A stretch of 61,883 bases of DNA from Actinomadura fibrosa. Lineage in GTDB: Bacteria; Actinomycetota; Actinomycetes; Streptosporangiales; Streptosporangiaceae. This document shows positions 1 to 6,521 of this stretch, one piece after another. The position numbers and the translations under genes were made by a program. The DNA lies in assembly GCF_900659615.1 (NCBI RefSeq), contig NZ_CAACUY010000033.1, positions 1 through 61,883 on the forward strand, in the 5' to 3' direction. The notes beneath the pieces were generated by a model that did not search any database, had not been told where the DNA came from, and worked only from the letters and a program-made list of their open reading frames with translations. How positions within the stretch are numbered: position 1 is the first letter of the stretch; every line of letters starts with the position of its first letter.

Positions 1-2
1 GT

Positions 3-113
3 GTGGTGCTGATGACCGAACTGCGCGGCGCGTCCAACGCCAAGGCCAAGCGCGAGCTGGGCTGGCGCCCGGCCCACCCCACCTGGCGCGAGGGCCTCAG
101 GCCCACCGCATGA
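3..113 (+). CDS. C-terminal end of an NAD-dependent epimerase/dehydratase (partial)
   Basis: An open frame enters from the left edge and ends with TGA at 111-113. The visible 36 residues end in GASNAKAKRELGW followed by RPAHPTWREGL, the usual C-terminal signature of extended short-chain dehydrogenases of the epimerase family, where substrate-loop residues sit near 'N.KA...LGW.P'. The N-terminal Rossmann half lies outside the window, so substrate and reaction cannot be stated. Its stop overlaps a possible ATG of the following MarR-type frame. Confidence 0.7.
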   Translation: MVLMTELRGASNAKAKRELGWRPAHPTWREGLRPTA

Positions 114-131
114 CTTTCCGGGCGTCAACCA

Positions 132-172
132 ACCATCCGTATATTCAGTACATACTGAACAATATGGATGGT
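132..172. promoter_or_regulatory. Interrupted palindrome, candidate MarR/GbsR operator
   Basis: The perfect dyad TTCAGTA-CA-TACTGAA occupies 144-159. It is flanked by an outer pair of arms, ACCATCC at 132-138 and GGATGGT at 166-172, roughly on the same centre. AT-rich dyads of this kind are typical binding sites for MarR-like dimers. The site overlaps the favoured ATG at 164, and TACTGA at 153-158 could act as a -10 element for a leaderless transcript beginning at or near that ATG. Autoregulation is inferred. Confidence 0.55.
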
Positions 173-664
173 CGTGGACGGGTGGACGGAACGACGGACG
201 ACCAGGAGCGGATCCTGGAGTGGGTGGAACGGGCGGCGACGTTCTGCATGGACGAGTACGCCGTCCCGCCCATCGCCGGGCGCGTGCTGGCCTGGCTGAT
301 GATCTGCGACCCGCCGGAGCAGCCGGCGGGCCGGATCGCCGAGGCGATCGGCGCCAGCAGCTCCTCACTGGCCACCAGCATGCGCCTGCTCACCGACGCC
401 GGATTCGTGCGCCGCAGTGTCCGTCCGGGGCGGAAGACGCATTACTACCGGGTGGACGACGGCGCCTGGGAGCGGATCGTCCGCCGCAGGATCGAGGGCC
501 TCGCCGCGTTCCGCGAGATCACCGCGGCGGGCATGGAGCTGGCCGGGCCCGACCCGGCGCGCACCCGGCGGCTGCGCGTGGCGCACGACGTCTTCGACTG
601 GATGGACAAGGCCTTCGCGAGCATGCCCGGGCCACGGCATGAGGGCGACGTCGATGAAAGCTGA
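164..664 (+). CDS. GbsR/MarR family transcriptional regulator
   Basis: The product is 166 residues if started at ATG 164. It carries a winged-helix domain of the GbsR/MarR type: the segment IAGRVLAWLMICDPPEQ leads into IAEAIGASSSSLATSMRLL (recognition helix) and the wing VRPGRKTHYYRV. A longer frame can start at ATG 110, overlapping the upstream stop as ATGA. That would place a strong palindrome (132-172) inside coding sequence and add 18 residues family members usually lack, so 164 is preferred. The gene overlaps the FAD monooxygenase by 11 bases, so the two are almost certainly co-transcribed and the monooxygenase is the likely target. The inducer is unknown. Confidence 0.85.
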   Translation: MDGRGRVDGTTDDQERILEWVERAATFCMDEYAVPPIAGRVLAWLMICDPPEQPAGRIAEAIGASSSSLATSMRLLTDAGFVRRSVRPGRKTHYYRVDDGAWERIVRRRIEGLAAFREITAAGMELAGPDPARTRRLRVAHDVFDWMDKAFASMPGPRHEGDVDES

Positions 665-1841
665 CCAGGGTCGTTCCGCGATCGTGGCCGGGGCCGGAAT
701 CGGCGGCCTGGCGGCGGCCATCGGCCTGCTGCGCGGCGGCTGGGACGTGACCGTGCTGGAGCGGGCCCCGGAGCTGAGAGAGGCGGGCGCCGGCTGGTCG
801 TTCGCGCCGAACGCGCTGCGCGCGGCCGACGCCCTGGGCGTCGGCGCGGAGTTCCGGGCGTGCTCGGTGCCCACCGAGGCGGGCGCCACGATGCGACGGC
901 CGGACGGCGCCTACCTGATGCGCTTCCGGCCGGACGCCGACCCGCCGCTGCTCGCCAACCACCGCGCCGAGCTCCAGCGCGTGCTGGCCCGGCACGTTCC
1001 CGCCGAACGGATCCGTACCGGCGCCGAGGTGACCGGCGTCCGCCAGGACGGCGACGGCGTCACGGTCACCTGCCGTGACGGCGGCGAGGTGCGGGCCGAT
1101 CTGCTGGTCGGGGCCGACGGCATCCACAGCGCGGTACGCCGCGGCGCCTGGCCCGACGCACCCGAGCCCGTCTACCAGCGCATCCTGTGCTGGCGCGGGG
1201 TGACGGAGCCGGGCGCGGTGCGGTCGGTGCACGGATTCCAGACCTGGGGACGCGGCGCGCGGTTCGGCGCCCACCCTCTGAACGGCGAGCGGGTCTTCTG
1301 GTTCCTCACCGTCCGCCAAGAAGAGCAGGGGCTGCGCTTCGACGACGACCTGGGGGAGGTGTCGGCCAGGACGCGAGGCTGGCACGAGCCCATCCCGGCG
1401 CTGCTGGCCGCCACGCGGCCCGAAGCGGTGCTGCGTCACGACATCTACGATCTCGACCCGCTGCCCTCCTACGTCAAGGGACGTGTCGCGCTGCTCGGCG
1501 ACGCCGCCCACGCGATGACCCCCTTCCTCGCGCAGGGCGCCTGCCAGGCGCTGGAGGACGCCGTCGTGCTCGCGGCCGAAACCGCCGGCGCCGGTGACGT
1601 GGCGCAGGCCCTCGACCGCTACGACGCGGCCCGCCGTCCCCGCGCCCGGCAGGTGCAGCGCATGGCCAGGACGGATCCCAGGCTCAGCCTGTCCACCAGC
1701 CCGGTCACCTACCGGCTCATGACCGCGATGACCCGCCTGGCCTCCTCAGGCGTGGCCCGCCGCAAGAGCGCCCGCCTCTGGCACTGGACTCCTGACGGCA
1801 ACGAGTCAGGATCGTCCGAAGGACGGTTCCGCAGCGACTAA
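654..1841 (+). CDS. FAD-dependent monooxygenase (PHBH-type flavoprotein)
   Basis: The product is 395 residues. It has the N-terminal dinucleotide-binding motif GAGIGG (residues 13-18), the central GADGIHSAVR motif and the second FAD motif GDAAHAMTPFLAQGACQALED (around residue 282). All three are diagnostic of class A flavin monooxygenases, which hydroxylate aromatic or polyketide substrates using NAD(P)H and O2. The start overlaps the end of the MarR-type regulator, indicating translational coupling and local control by substrate or product. The substrate cannot be read from sequence. A decayed SnoaL-like fragment follows directly in the same frame, suggesting the cassette once had another enzyme or detoxification gene. 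Confidence 0.9.
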   Translation: MKADQGRSAIVAGAGIGGLAAAIGLLRGGWDVTVLERAPELREAGAGWSFAPNALRAADALGVGAEFRACSVPTEAGATMRRPDGAYLMRFRPDADPPLLANHRAELQRVLARHVPAERIRTGAEVTGVRQDGDGVTVTCRDGGEVRADLLVGADGIHSAVRRGAWPDAPEPVYQRILCWRGVTEPGAVRSVHGFQTWGRGARFGAHPLNGERVFWFLTVRQEEQGLRFDDDLGEVSARTRGWHEPIPALLAATRPEAVLRHDIYDLDPLPSYVKGRVALLGDAAHAMTPFLAQGACQALEDAVVLAAETAGAGDVAQALDRYDAARRPRARQVQRMARTDPRLSLSTSPVTYRLMTAMTRLASSGVARRKSARLWHWTPDGNESGSSEGRFRSD

Positions 1842-2000
1842 TTCACCGACGGCCGGACGCTGAAGTAGTCGCGGGTCACGCCGGACGGGGAGCAGACGGA
1901 CTTCGCCGAGGTGATGGAGATCGCCGACGGGCTCATCCAACGCCACCGCGTCTACTGGGGCTGGTACGGCCTGCGGCTGCTCGAGACCGGCGAGCACTAG
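1842..2000 (+). pseudogene. Remnant of a SnoaL-like / NTF2-fold protein
   Basis: Directly after the monooxygenase stop, in the same frame, the translation reads FTDGRTLK, a TAG at 1866-1868, SRVTPDGEQTDFAEVMEIAD and then GLIQRHRVYWGWYGLRLLE up to TAG at 1998-2000. The motif 'I.DGLI..HRVYWGW.G...L' is characteristic of the C-terminal strand-helix part of nuclear transport factor 2 / SnoaL-like proteins. The first two-thirds of such a protein (about 80 residues) is absent and an in-frame stop interrupts what is left. It is therefore a 3' remnant, not a working gene. Confidence 0.65.
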
Positions 2001-2015
2001 GTCATCCCGGGCACG

Positions 2016-2990
2016 TCATCGGTCAGAGGCGGCGCCGGACGCCGGTGGGAGCGCGCGGGCCAGGGCCGTGACGGCGGCCCGGCAGGCGTGCTCCACGGCC
2101 GCGATCCCGTCCCGCATCGACGGATGGCGTTCCGAGACGGCGGCGACCGCGAACAGGCGGCCGCTCCGGCGCACCAGGCCGATGCTGTTGATCGTCCAGG
2201 CGCCGCCGTGGACCTGGCGCGGCAGCCAGCCGTTCTTCAGCCCGACCACCGCACCGGCCGCGGCCGCACCGGCGGCACTTTGCGCGGCGGTGTCCTGGGC
2301 GGCGCTGACGCCCCAGGTCTGCTCGGGCGTCACGTCCTCCATCAGGTGCCGGACGTAGCGGCGGTTCGCGGCCGAGAGCGGGCTGCGGGACGAGGTCAGG
2401 GCGTTCAGGAGGCGGATCTGGTCGGCGGCACTCGTGGTCGTGGAGCCCCAGGCGTCCCCGGGGCCGGGCGTCGTGGTGCGGAGCCCGAACCGCCTGTTCG
2501 CGGCGGCGAGACCGTCCGAGCGTCCGATCGCGTGCCAGAGCGCGGTCGCCGCGCCGTTGTCGCTCACCTTGATGGCGCGTTCGGCCAGCGCCTTCTCGGT
2601 GGACGTCAGGGCACGGCCGTCCTTCTGCGCCTGTAGGAGCAGCGCCATGACGATGTCCACCTTGACGATGCTCGCCGTGGCCGTCCGCAGGTCGGCGTCG
2701 TAGGCGTAGCCCAGGCCGGTGGACAGCTCGCGTACCGACACCGACAGCGCCCCCTGGCGGCCCTTCAGGTACCGGTCGAGGGAGTGCGTGAGCTGCGCGC
2801 GCTGGGCACTGGTGAAGGTCGCGGCCTGTTTCCTTTCCCGTTCTCGTGCTTTCGGGAGGGGCGCGGCGGACGGTCTCATGGCCGCGGGACGGGTCGGGGC
2901 GTCCCGGGAGGCCGAGGGGCCGAGCGTCGGCACGACCATAGCCGCGACCGCGACGGCCAGGGTGATGCCGCGCCCGCGGAGCCGCCTCAT
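2016..2990 (-). CDS. Serine hydrolase of the class A beta-lactamase / penicillin-binding fold, exported
   Basis: The product is 324 residues. A basic N-terminus and hydrophobic run (residues 9-24, ending near a small-residue cleavage region) indicate a Sec signal or membrane anchor, followed by a Pro/Ala-rich stretch. The catalytic fold motifs are S107-I-V-K110 (SxxK), S143-D-N (SDN) and K252-N-G, which takes the place of KTG. No ExxLN omega-loop motif carrying the deacylating glutamate of class A beta-lactamases is visible. It may therefore be a slow acylating enzyme, a penicillin-binding-like protein or an esterase rather than an efficient beta-lactamase. It is divergent from the GntR-type gene. 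No clear ribosome-binding site is seen. Confidence 0.8.
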   Translation of the reverse strand: MRRLRGRGITLAVAVAAMVVPTLGPSASRDAPTRPAAMRPSAAPLPKARERERKQAATFTSAQRAQLTHSLDRYLKGRQGALSVSVRELSTGLGYAYDADLRTATASIVKVDIVMALLLQAQKDGRALTSTEKALAERAIKVSDNGAATALWHAIGRSDGLAAANRRFGLRTTTPGPGDAWGSTTTSAADQIRLLNALTSSRSPLSAANRRYVRHLMEDVTPEQTWGVSAAQDTAAQSAAGAAAAGAVVGLKNGWLPRQVHGGAWTINSIGLVRRSGRLFAVAAVSERHPSMRDGIAAVEHACRAAVTALARALPPASGAASDR

Positions 2991-3116
2991 CGGCGCGGCC
3001 GGGCCGTGCCCGGAGGAATGTGCGGGTCGAGATGCATGATCGGAGTGTCACGGTCCGTCTGTTACCTGGCCGTTAACACCTTCGGACGCACTTTCGCCGG
3101 ACGGTGGCCTCGTCTC

Positions 3117-3157
3117 TGCATGCAATGCATGCTTTGCATGCAAAGGAGGGTGCATGC
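3117..3157. promoter_or_regulatory. Four TGCATGC repeats in front of the GntR-type gene
   Basis: TGCATGC occurs at 3117-3123, 3126-3132, 3135-3141 and 3151-3157. The first three are spaced exactly 9 bp. The third is the core of a perfect 14-bp palindrome, CTTTGCATGCAAAG (3132-3145), and the last overlaps the ATG. The ribosome-binding site AAAGGAGGG (3142-3150) lies between the third and fourth copies. FCD-type GntR regulators bind short palindromes, so this is a strong candidate for an autoregulatory site that would also block ribosome entry. Confidence 0.6.
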
Positions 3158-3780
3158 AGGCCGACATCGTCTACCGGCGGCTCCGGGAGCTGATCGTCGC
3201 GGGAGAGTACTCGCCCGGCGAACGGCTCACCGAGATGACCGTCAGCGAGTCGCTCGCGGTGAGCCGGACGCCGGTCCGGGAGGCGCTGCGGCGGCTTGAG
3301 GGCGACGGGCTCGTCCAGGGCGCGGGACGCGGCGTGGTGGTGCACGCGCTGACATCGGATTATCTCGAACACGCCTACGCGGTGAGGTCCGCCCTGGAGG
3401 CTCTCACAGCCGAACTTGCCGCCAGCCGCCATCGAGCGGGCCGAGTCGCACCCGCCGCGCTGGCCGACCTGGAGCGGGACGCGCGGCTGCTGGAGGACGT
3501 GACGGCCGCGGGCAACCTCGACCGCGCCATCCGGCTGAACCGGCGCTTCCACCGCGGGATCGCCAAGATGGCGGGCAATCCGATCGCGCTGGAGTCCCTG
3601 GACCGGCTGTGGGACCAGATCATCGTGTCCACGCGCGACTCGCTCGTCCCCCCGGAACGCCCGGACGCCGTCGCGGACGAGCACCGCCGGCTGCTCCAGG
3701 CGATCGCCGAGGGCGACGGGCCGCTCGCCGGGCGGATCGCCGGCGAGCATGCCCGCGCCACGAGAAAGGTGCTGGAATGA
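3154..3780 (+). CDS. GntR family transcriptional regulator with FCD domain
   Basis: The product is 208 residues. The N-terminal winged helix (about residues 1-70) contains GERLTEMTVSESLAVSRTPV and REALRRLEGDGLV, the canonical GntR recognition region. The C-terminal all-helical FCD ligand-binding domain (about 80-205) has the spaced His/Asp/Arg pattern that usually binds a metal and an organic acid. A near-perfect ribosome-binding site AAAGGAGGG sits just upstream of the ATG. The stop overlaps the start of the OsmC-type gene (ATGA), so they form a bicistronic unit; the regulator probably controls itself and the peroxide-type reductase. Confidence 0.9.
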   Translation: MQADIVYRRLRELIVAGEYSPGERLTEMTVSESLAVSRTPVREALRRLEGDGLVQGAGRGVVVHALTSDYLEHAYAVRSALEALTAELAASRHRAGRVAPAALADLERDARLLEDVTAAGNLDRAIRLNRRFHRGIAKMAGNPIALESLDRLWDQIIVSTRDSLVPPERPDAVADEHRRLLQAIAEGDGPLAGRIAGEHARATRKVLE

Positions 3781-4241
3781 GAACCCACCACTACGAAGTG
3801 TCCGTGACCTGGACCGGGAACAGCGGCACCGGGACGAGCTCCTACCGCGCCTACGAGCGGGCCCACCGAATCGATGGACCGGGCAAGCAGCCCATCGCGG
3901 GCAGTTCCGATCCGGCGTTCCGCGGCGATCCGGCGAAGTGGAACCCCGAAGAACTGCTGGTCGCGTCCCTGTCTCAATGCCACATGCTGTGGTATCTGCA
4001 TCTGTGCGCGACCGAAGGCATAGTGGTCACCGCCTACACGGACACTCCGCACGGCACCATGGTCGAAACCCCAGGCGGAGGCGGCCACTTCGACGAGGTC
4101 GTTCTACGGCCCGCAGTCGTCCTGGCCGATCCCGAAAGGACCGACCAGGCACTGAAACTGCACGAGCGGGCTCACGAACTGTGCTTCATCGCCAGTTCGG
4201 TGAACTTCCCCGTCCGCCATGAACCTGTCGTCTCGGCCTGA
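3777..4241 (+). CDS. OsmC family peroxiredoxin-like protein
   Basis: The product is 154 residues, the usual length for OsmC/Ohr proteins, which reduce organic hydroperoxides using two cysteines. The predicted peroxidatic cysteine is C68 in SLSQCHMLWYL and the resolving cysteine is C136 in ELCFIASSVNFPV. The preceding WNPEELLVASL segment carries the conserved glutamates of the active site. It resembles the YhfA/OsmC branch rather than Ohr, so the substrate may not be an organic peroxide. It overlaps the GntR regulator by four bases. It ends 15 bases before the convergent SnoaL-like gene. Confidence 0.88.
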   Translation: MRTHHYEVSVTWTGNSGTGTSSYRAYERAHRIDGPGKQPIAGSSDPAFRGDPAKWNPEELLVASLSQCHMLWYLHLCATEGIVVTAYTDTPHGTMVETPGGGGHFDEVVLRPAVVLADPERTDQALKLHERAHELCFIASSVNFPVRHEPVVSA

Positions 4242-4256
4242 GCGCCGGGCTTCTCG

Positions 4257-4631
4257 TCAGAACATTCCGAGCGGGATCTGGTCCGCCTCCGGGACCGGCT
4301 GAAGGACGTCCCAGTGCTCGGCGATCTGGTCGCCTTCCATCCGCCAGATGTCGACCACCGCGACACCGCGCTCGTCACCCGGCGGAATCATGTGCCAATG
4401 GACCGCGACGTACGTGCCGTCGGCGATGACGCGTTTCACCTCAAGCTTCGACGCGGCGATCGGCGACGCCGTCATGAACTCGATGAACGCGTCCCGCCCG
4501 GACGGGTTGCCGGGGCTGTGCTCGATGAAGTCCTCGCGGACGAGCGTCCGCAGCACCTCGATGTCGCCTGCGGCGAACCGGGCGTAGCCGTCCTCGATGA
4601 GCTTCCTGTGCCGTTCTGCCTGCTGGTTCAT
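4257..4631 (-). CDS. SnoaL-like / nuclear transport factor 2 fold protein
   Basis: The product is 124 residues. The segments DGYARFAAGDIEVLRTLV, FIEHSPGNPSGRDAFIEFM and VAVHWHMIPPGDERGVAVVD match the ester-cyclase (SnoaL-like) subgroup of the NTF2 fold. It is a single-domain cone-shaped protein that may act as a hydrolase, isomerase or cyclase, or simply bind a ligand. It is transcribed divergently from the XRE regulator, with a large palindrome (4660-4690) between them, so it is the likely target of that regulator. Catalytic residues cannot be assigned from sequence alone. Confidence 0.82.
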   Translation of the reverse strand: MNQQAERHRKLIEDGYARFAAGDIEVLRTLVREDFIEHSPGNPSGRDAFIEFMTASPIAASKLEVKRVIADGTYVAVHWHMIPPGDERGVAVVDIWRMEGDQIAEHWDVLQPVPEADQIPLGMF

Positions 4632-4659
4632 GCCCCGAATCCCACACCGTCCCGCGAGC

Positions 4660-4690
4660 GCCGTCGATTACATGCCATGTCATCGACGGC
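4660..4690. promoter_or_regulatory. 31-bp near-perfect palindrome between SnoaL-like and XRE genes
   Basis: The outer arms GCCGTCGAT (4660-4668) and ATCGACGGC (4682-4690) are perfect complements. The inner arms ACATG (4670-4674) and CATGT (4676-4680) also match around a central C at 4675. Only one pair, 4669 with 4681, is mismatched. It lies in the 86-bp divergent intergenic space and probably overlaps promoters for both genes. It is the expected size for a dimeric HTH regulator and is the likely operator of the XRE protein. Confidence 0.65.
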
Positions 4691-4717
4691 ACTCTGAAGA
4701 ACAGATAGGAAGGGAAC

Positions 4718-5497
4718 GTGCAAGCGGAGCGGCCGATCGGGGAATTGCTGCGGCAGTGGCGCCGGCAACGCGGACTCAGCCAGCTCGACCTGGCGATACA
4801 GGCGGACGTGTCACCGCGCCACGTCAGCTTCGTCGAGACGGGACGGACGATACCGAGTCGTCCGATGGTGCTCCGCCTCGCCGAGCACCTGGGCGTTCCG
4901 CTGCGCGAGCGGAACCGCCTCCTGGTCGCCGCCGGTCACGCGCCCGTCTACGCGCAACGCGCGCTGGACGATCCGGATCTGGCCAAGGCGCGCGAGGCGC
5001 TGGACCGGCTCCTCGAAGCGCACGAGCCGTTTCCCGCCCTGGTCCTCGATCGGCGCTGGAACCTCGTCCTGGCGAATCCGGCCGCCCGCGTCTTCTTCGA
5101 CGGCGCCGATCCCGAGGTGCTGGAGCCCGAGATCAACATGATGCGGCTGGGACTGCATCCGAAAGGGCTCGCGCCACGGATCCGCAACCTCGAAGAAGTG
5201 CGCGGATTCCTGCTGCCCCGCCTGGCCCGCCAGGTCGCCGCCACGGGCGATCCGAGCCTGAGCGACCTGTACGCCGAACTGGCGGAGTTCGGCGGCGGCG
5301 ACTTCCCGGCACCCGATCCGTCCGACGTCGTCCTCCGCATCCACATCACACACCGGGGCGAAGAACTGCGCCTTTTCAACACGGTGACGACGTTCGGAGC
5401 GGCATTCGACATCACGCTCGAAGAACTCATCATCGAGACGTACTTCCCCGCTGACGACCACACGCGCCGGACACTGCTCAAGACGGCGACCGCCTGA
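4718..5497 (+). CDS. XRE family regulator with MmyB-like ligand-binding domain
   Basis: The product is 259 residues starting at GTG 4718, with AGGAAGGGA as ribosome-binding site. The N-terminal helix-turn-helix (about residues 10-65) contains RRQRGLSQLDLAIQADVSPR and HVSFVETGRTIPSRPMVLRL. The C-terminal 170 residues form the MmyB/PAS-like transcription-regulator ligand-binding domain, with the typical PFPALVLDRRWNLVLANPAA opening. Streptomyces relatives of this family control short-chain dehydrogenases or neighbouring enzymes through fatty-acid-like ligands. The divergent SnoaL-like gene is the obvious target here. The LysR-type gene follows 25 bases later. Confidence 0.88.
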   Translation: MQAERPIGELLRQWRRQRGLSQLDLAIQADVSPRHVSFVETGRTIPSRPMVLRLAEHLGVPLRERNRLLVAAGHAPVYAQRALDDPDLAKAREALDRLLEAHEPFPALVLDRRWNLVLANPAARVFFDGADPEVLEPEINMMRLGLHPKGLAPRIRNLEEVRGFLLPRLARQVAATGDPSLSDLYAELAEFGGGDFPAPDPSDVVLRIHITHRGEELRLFNTVTTFGAAFDITLEELIIETYFPADDHTRRTLLKTATA

Positions 5498-5522
5498 CGC
5501 GGCCACTGGGTGAGATGCTGGC

Positions 5523-6428
5523 GTGATGATGGGATCACGCCAGCTCGAGTACTTCCGGGCCGTCGCGCGCGAACTGCACTTCACCCGGGCGGCGGAGACC
5601 CTGCGGATCGCACAGCCCGCGCTGTCCCAGCAGATCCGCAAGCTGGAGCACCAGCTCGGCCTGACGCTGTTCGAGCGGAACAACCACCGCGTGCGGCTCA
5701 CCCCGGCCGGCGCCGCGCTCCTGGAACACGCCGAACGGATCCTGGCCGACATCGCGGCGGTCGAGGAGGAGATGCGCGCCTGGACGGAGGGGACCCGCGG
5801 CCGCATCCGCCTCGGCGGCGCCCGCGGCCTGACCGCCAGGCTGGCCCGCCTGCTGGCGGCCTTCTCCGCCGAGTTCCCCGCCGTCGTGGTCGAGCTCCGC
5901 GAGATGAACACCGAAGAGATGGTCGCGGGACTCCGCGGCGGGCGGCTCGACGCCGCCACCGTCGTGCGGCTGCCCCCGCAGGAGGAGGGGCAGCGGCTCG
6001 ACTCGCTCCCGCTGGGCGAGGAACCCCTCGTCCTCATCACCGCGCCGTCCGCGCCCATGGCGGACCGGTACCGCGTCCCGGTCGCGTCCCTCGACGGCAT
6101 CGACCTCATCTCGTACCCCCGCGGATCGGTCATCCGCGAGATCGTCCTGTCGGCACTGGCGGACGCCGGGGCAACGGCCAACATCCGGTTCGAGACACGC
6201 GAGTACAGCACCGCCAGGGCCATGGCGAGCGTCGGCCTCGCCGCGGCCGTCGTCCCGCGCTCCGTGGCGGAGGAACCCGGACAGCCGATCGGCGTCGTCC
6301 GCCTCGACCCCGAACCGACCTGGGCCCCCTCGCTGGCCTGGCCCGCGGGCCGCCGTCCCGCCCCGGCGCTGACCGCGTTCATCGAGTTCGTGGCCCACCA
6401 CCCCGAACTCGCCTCGGTAGGCCAGTGA
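5523..6428 (+). CDS. LysR family transcriptional regulator
   Basis: The product is 301 residues, the standard LysR length. The N-terminal winged helix (residues 4-65) contains QLEYFRAVARELHFTRAAE and LRIAQPALSQQIRKLEHQLG, and a periplasmic-binding-like effector domain follows (about 90-300). Unusually for LysR systems, the presumed target (the decarboxylase-hydrolase fusion at 6522) is on the same strand downstream, 93 bases away, not divergent. Regulation of that gene is therefore plausible but indirect evidence only. LysR proteins beside enol-lactonase or CMD genes often sense aromatic catabolism intermediates. Confidence 0.9.
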   Translation: MMMGSRQLEYFRAVARELHFTRAAETLRIAQPALSQQIRKLEHQLGLTLFERNNHRVRLTPAGAALLEHAERILADIAAVEEEMRAWTEGTRGRIRLGGARGLTARLARLLAAFSAEFPAVVVELREMNTEEMVAGLRGGRLDAATVVRLPPQEEGQRLDSLPLGEEPLVLITAPSAPMADRYRVPVASLDGIDLISYPRGSVIREIVLSALADAGATANIRFETREYSTARAMASVGLAAAVVPRSVAEEPGQPIGVVRLDPEPTWAPSLAWPAGRRPAPALTAFIEFVAHHPELASVGQ

Positions 6429-6521
6429 TAAGCGCAGCATCTCACGTCGAGCCACATCATGTCTTGGACGTCTGACCCGTCCGCCCTCGAAGATGGTCGT
6501 GTTCCCAGAAAGGAGCACGAG

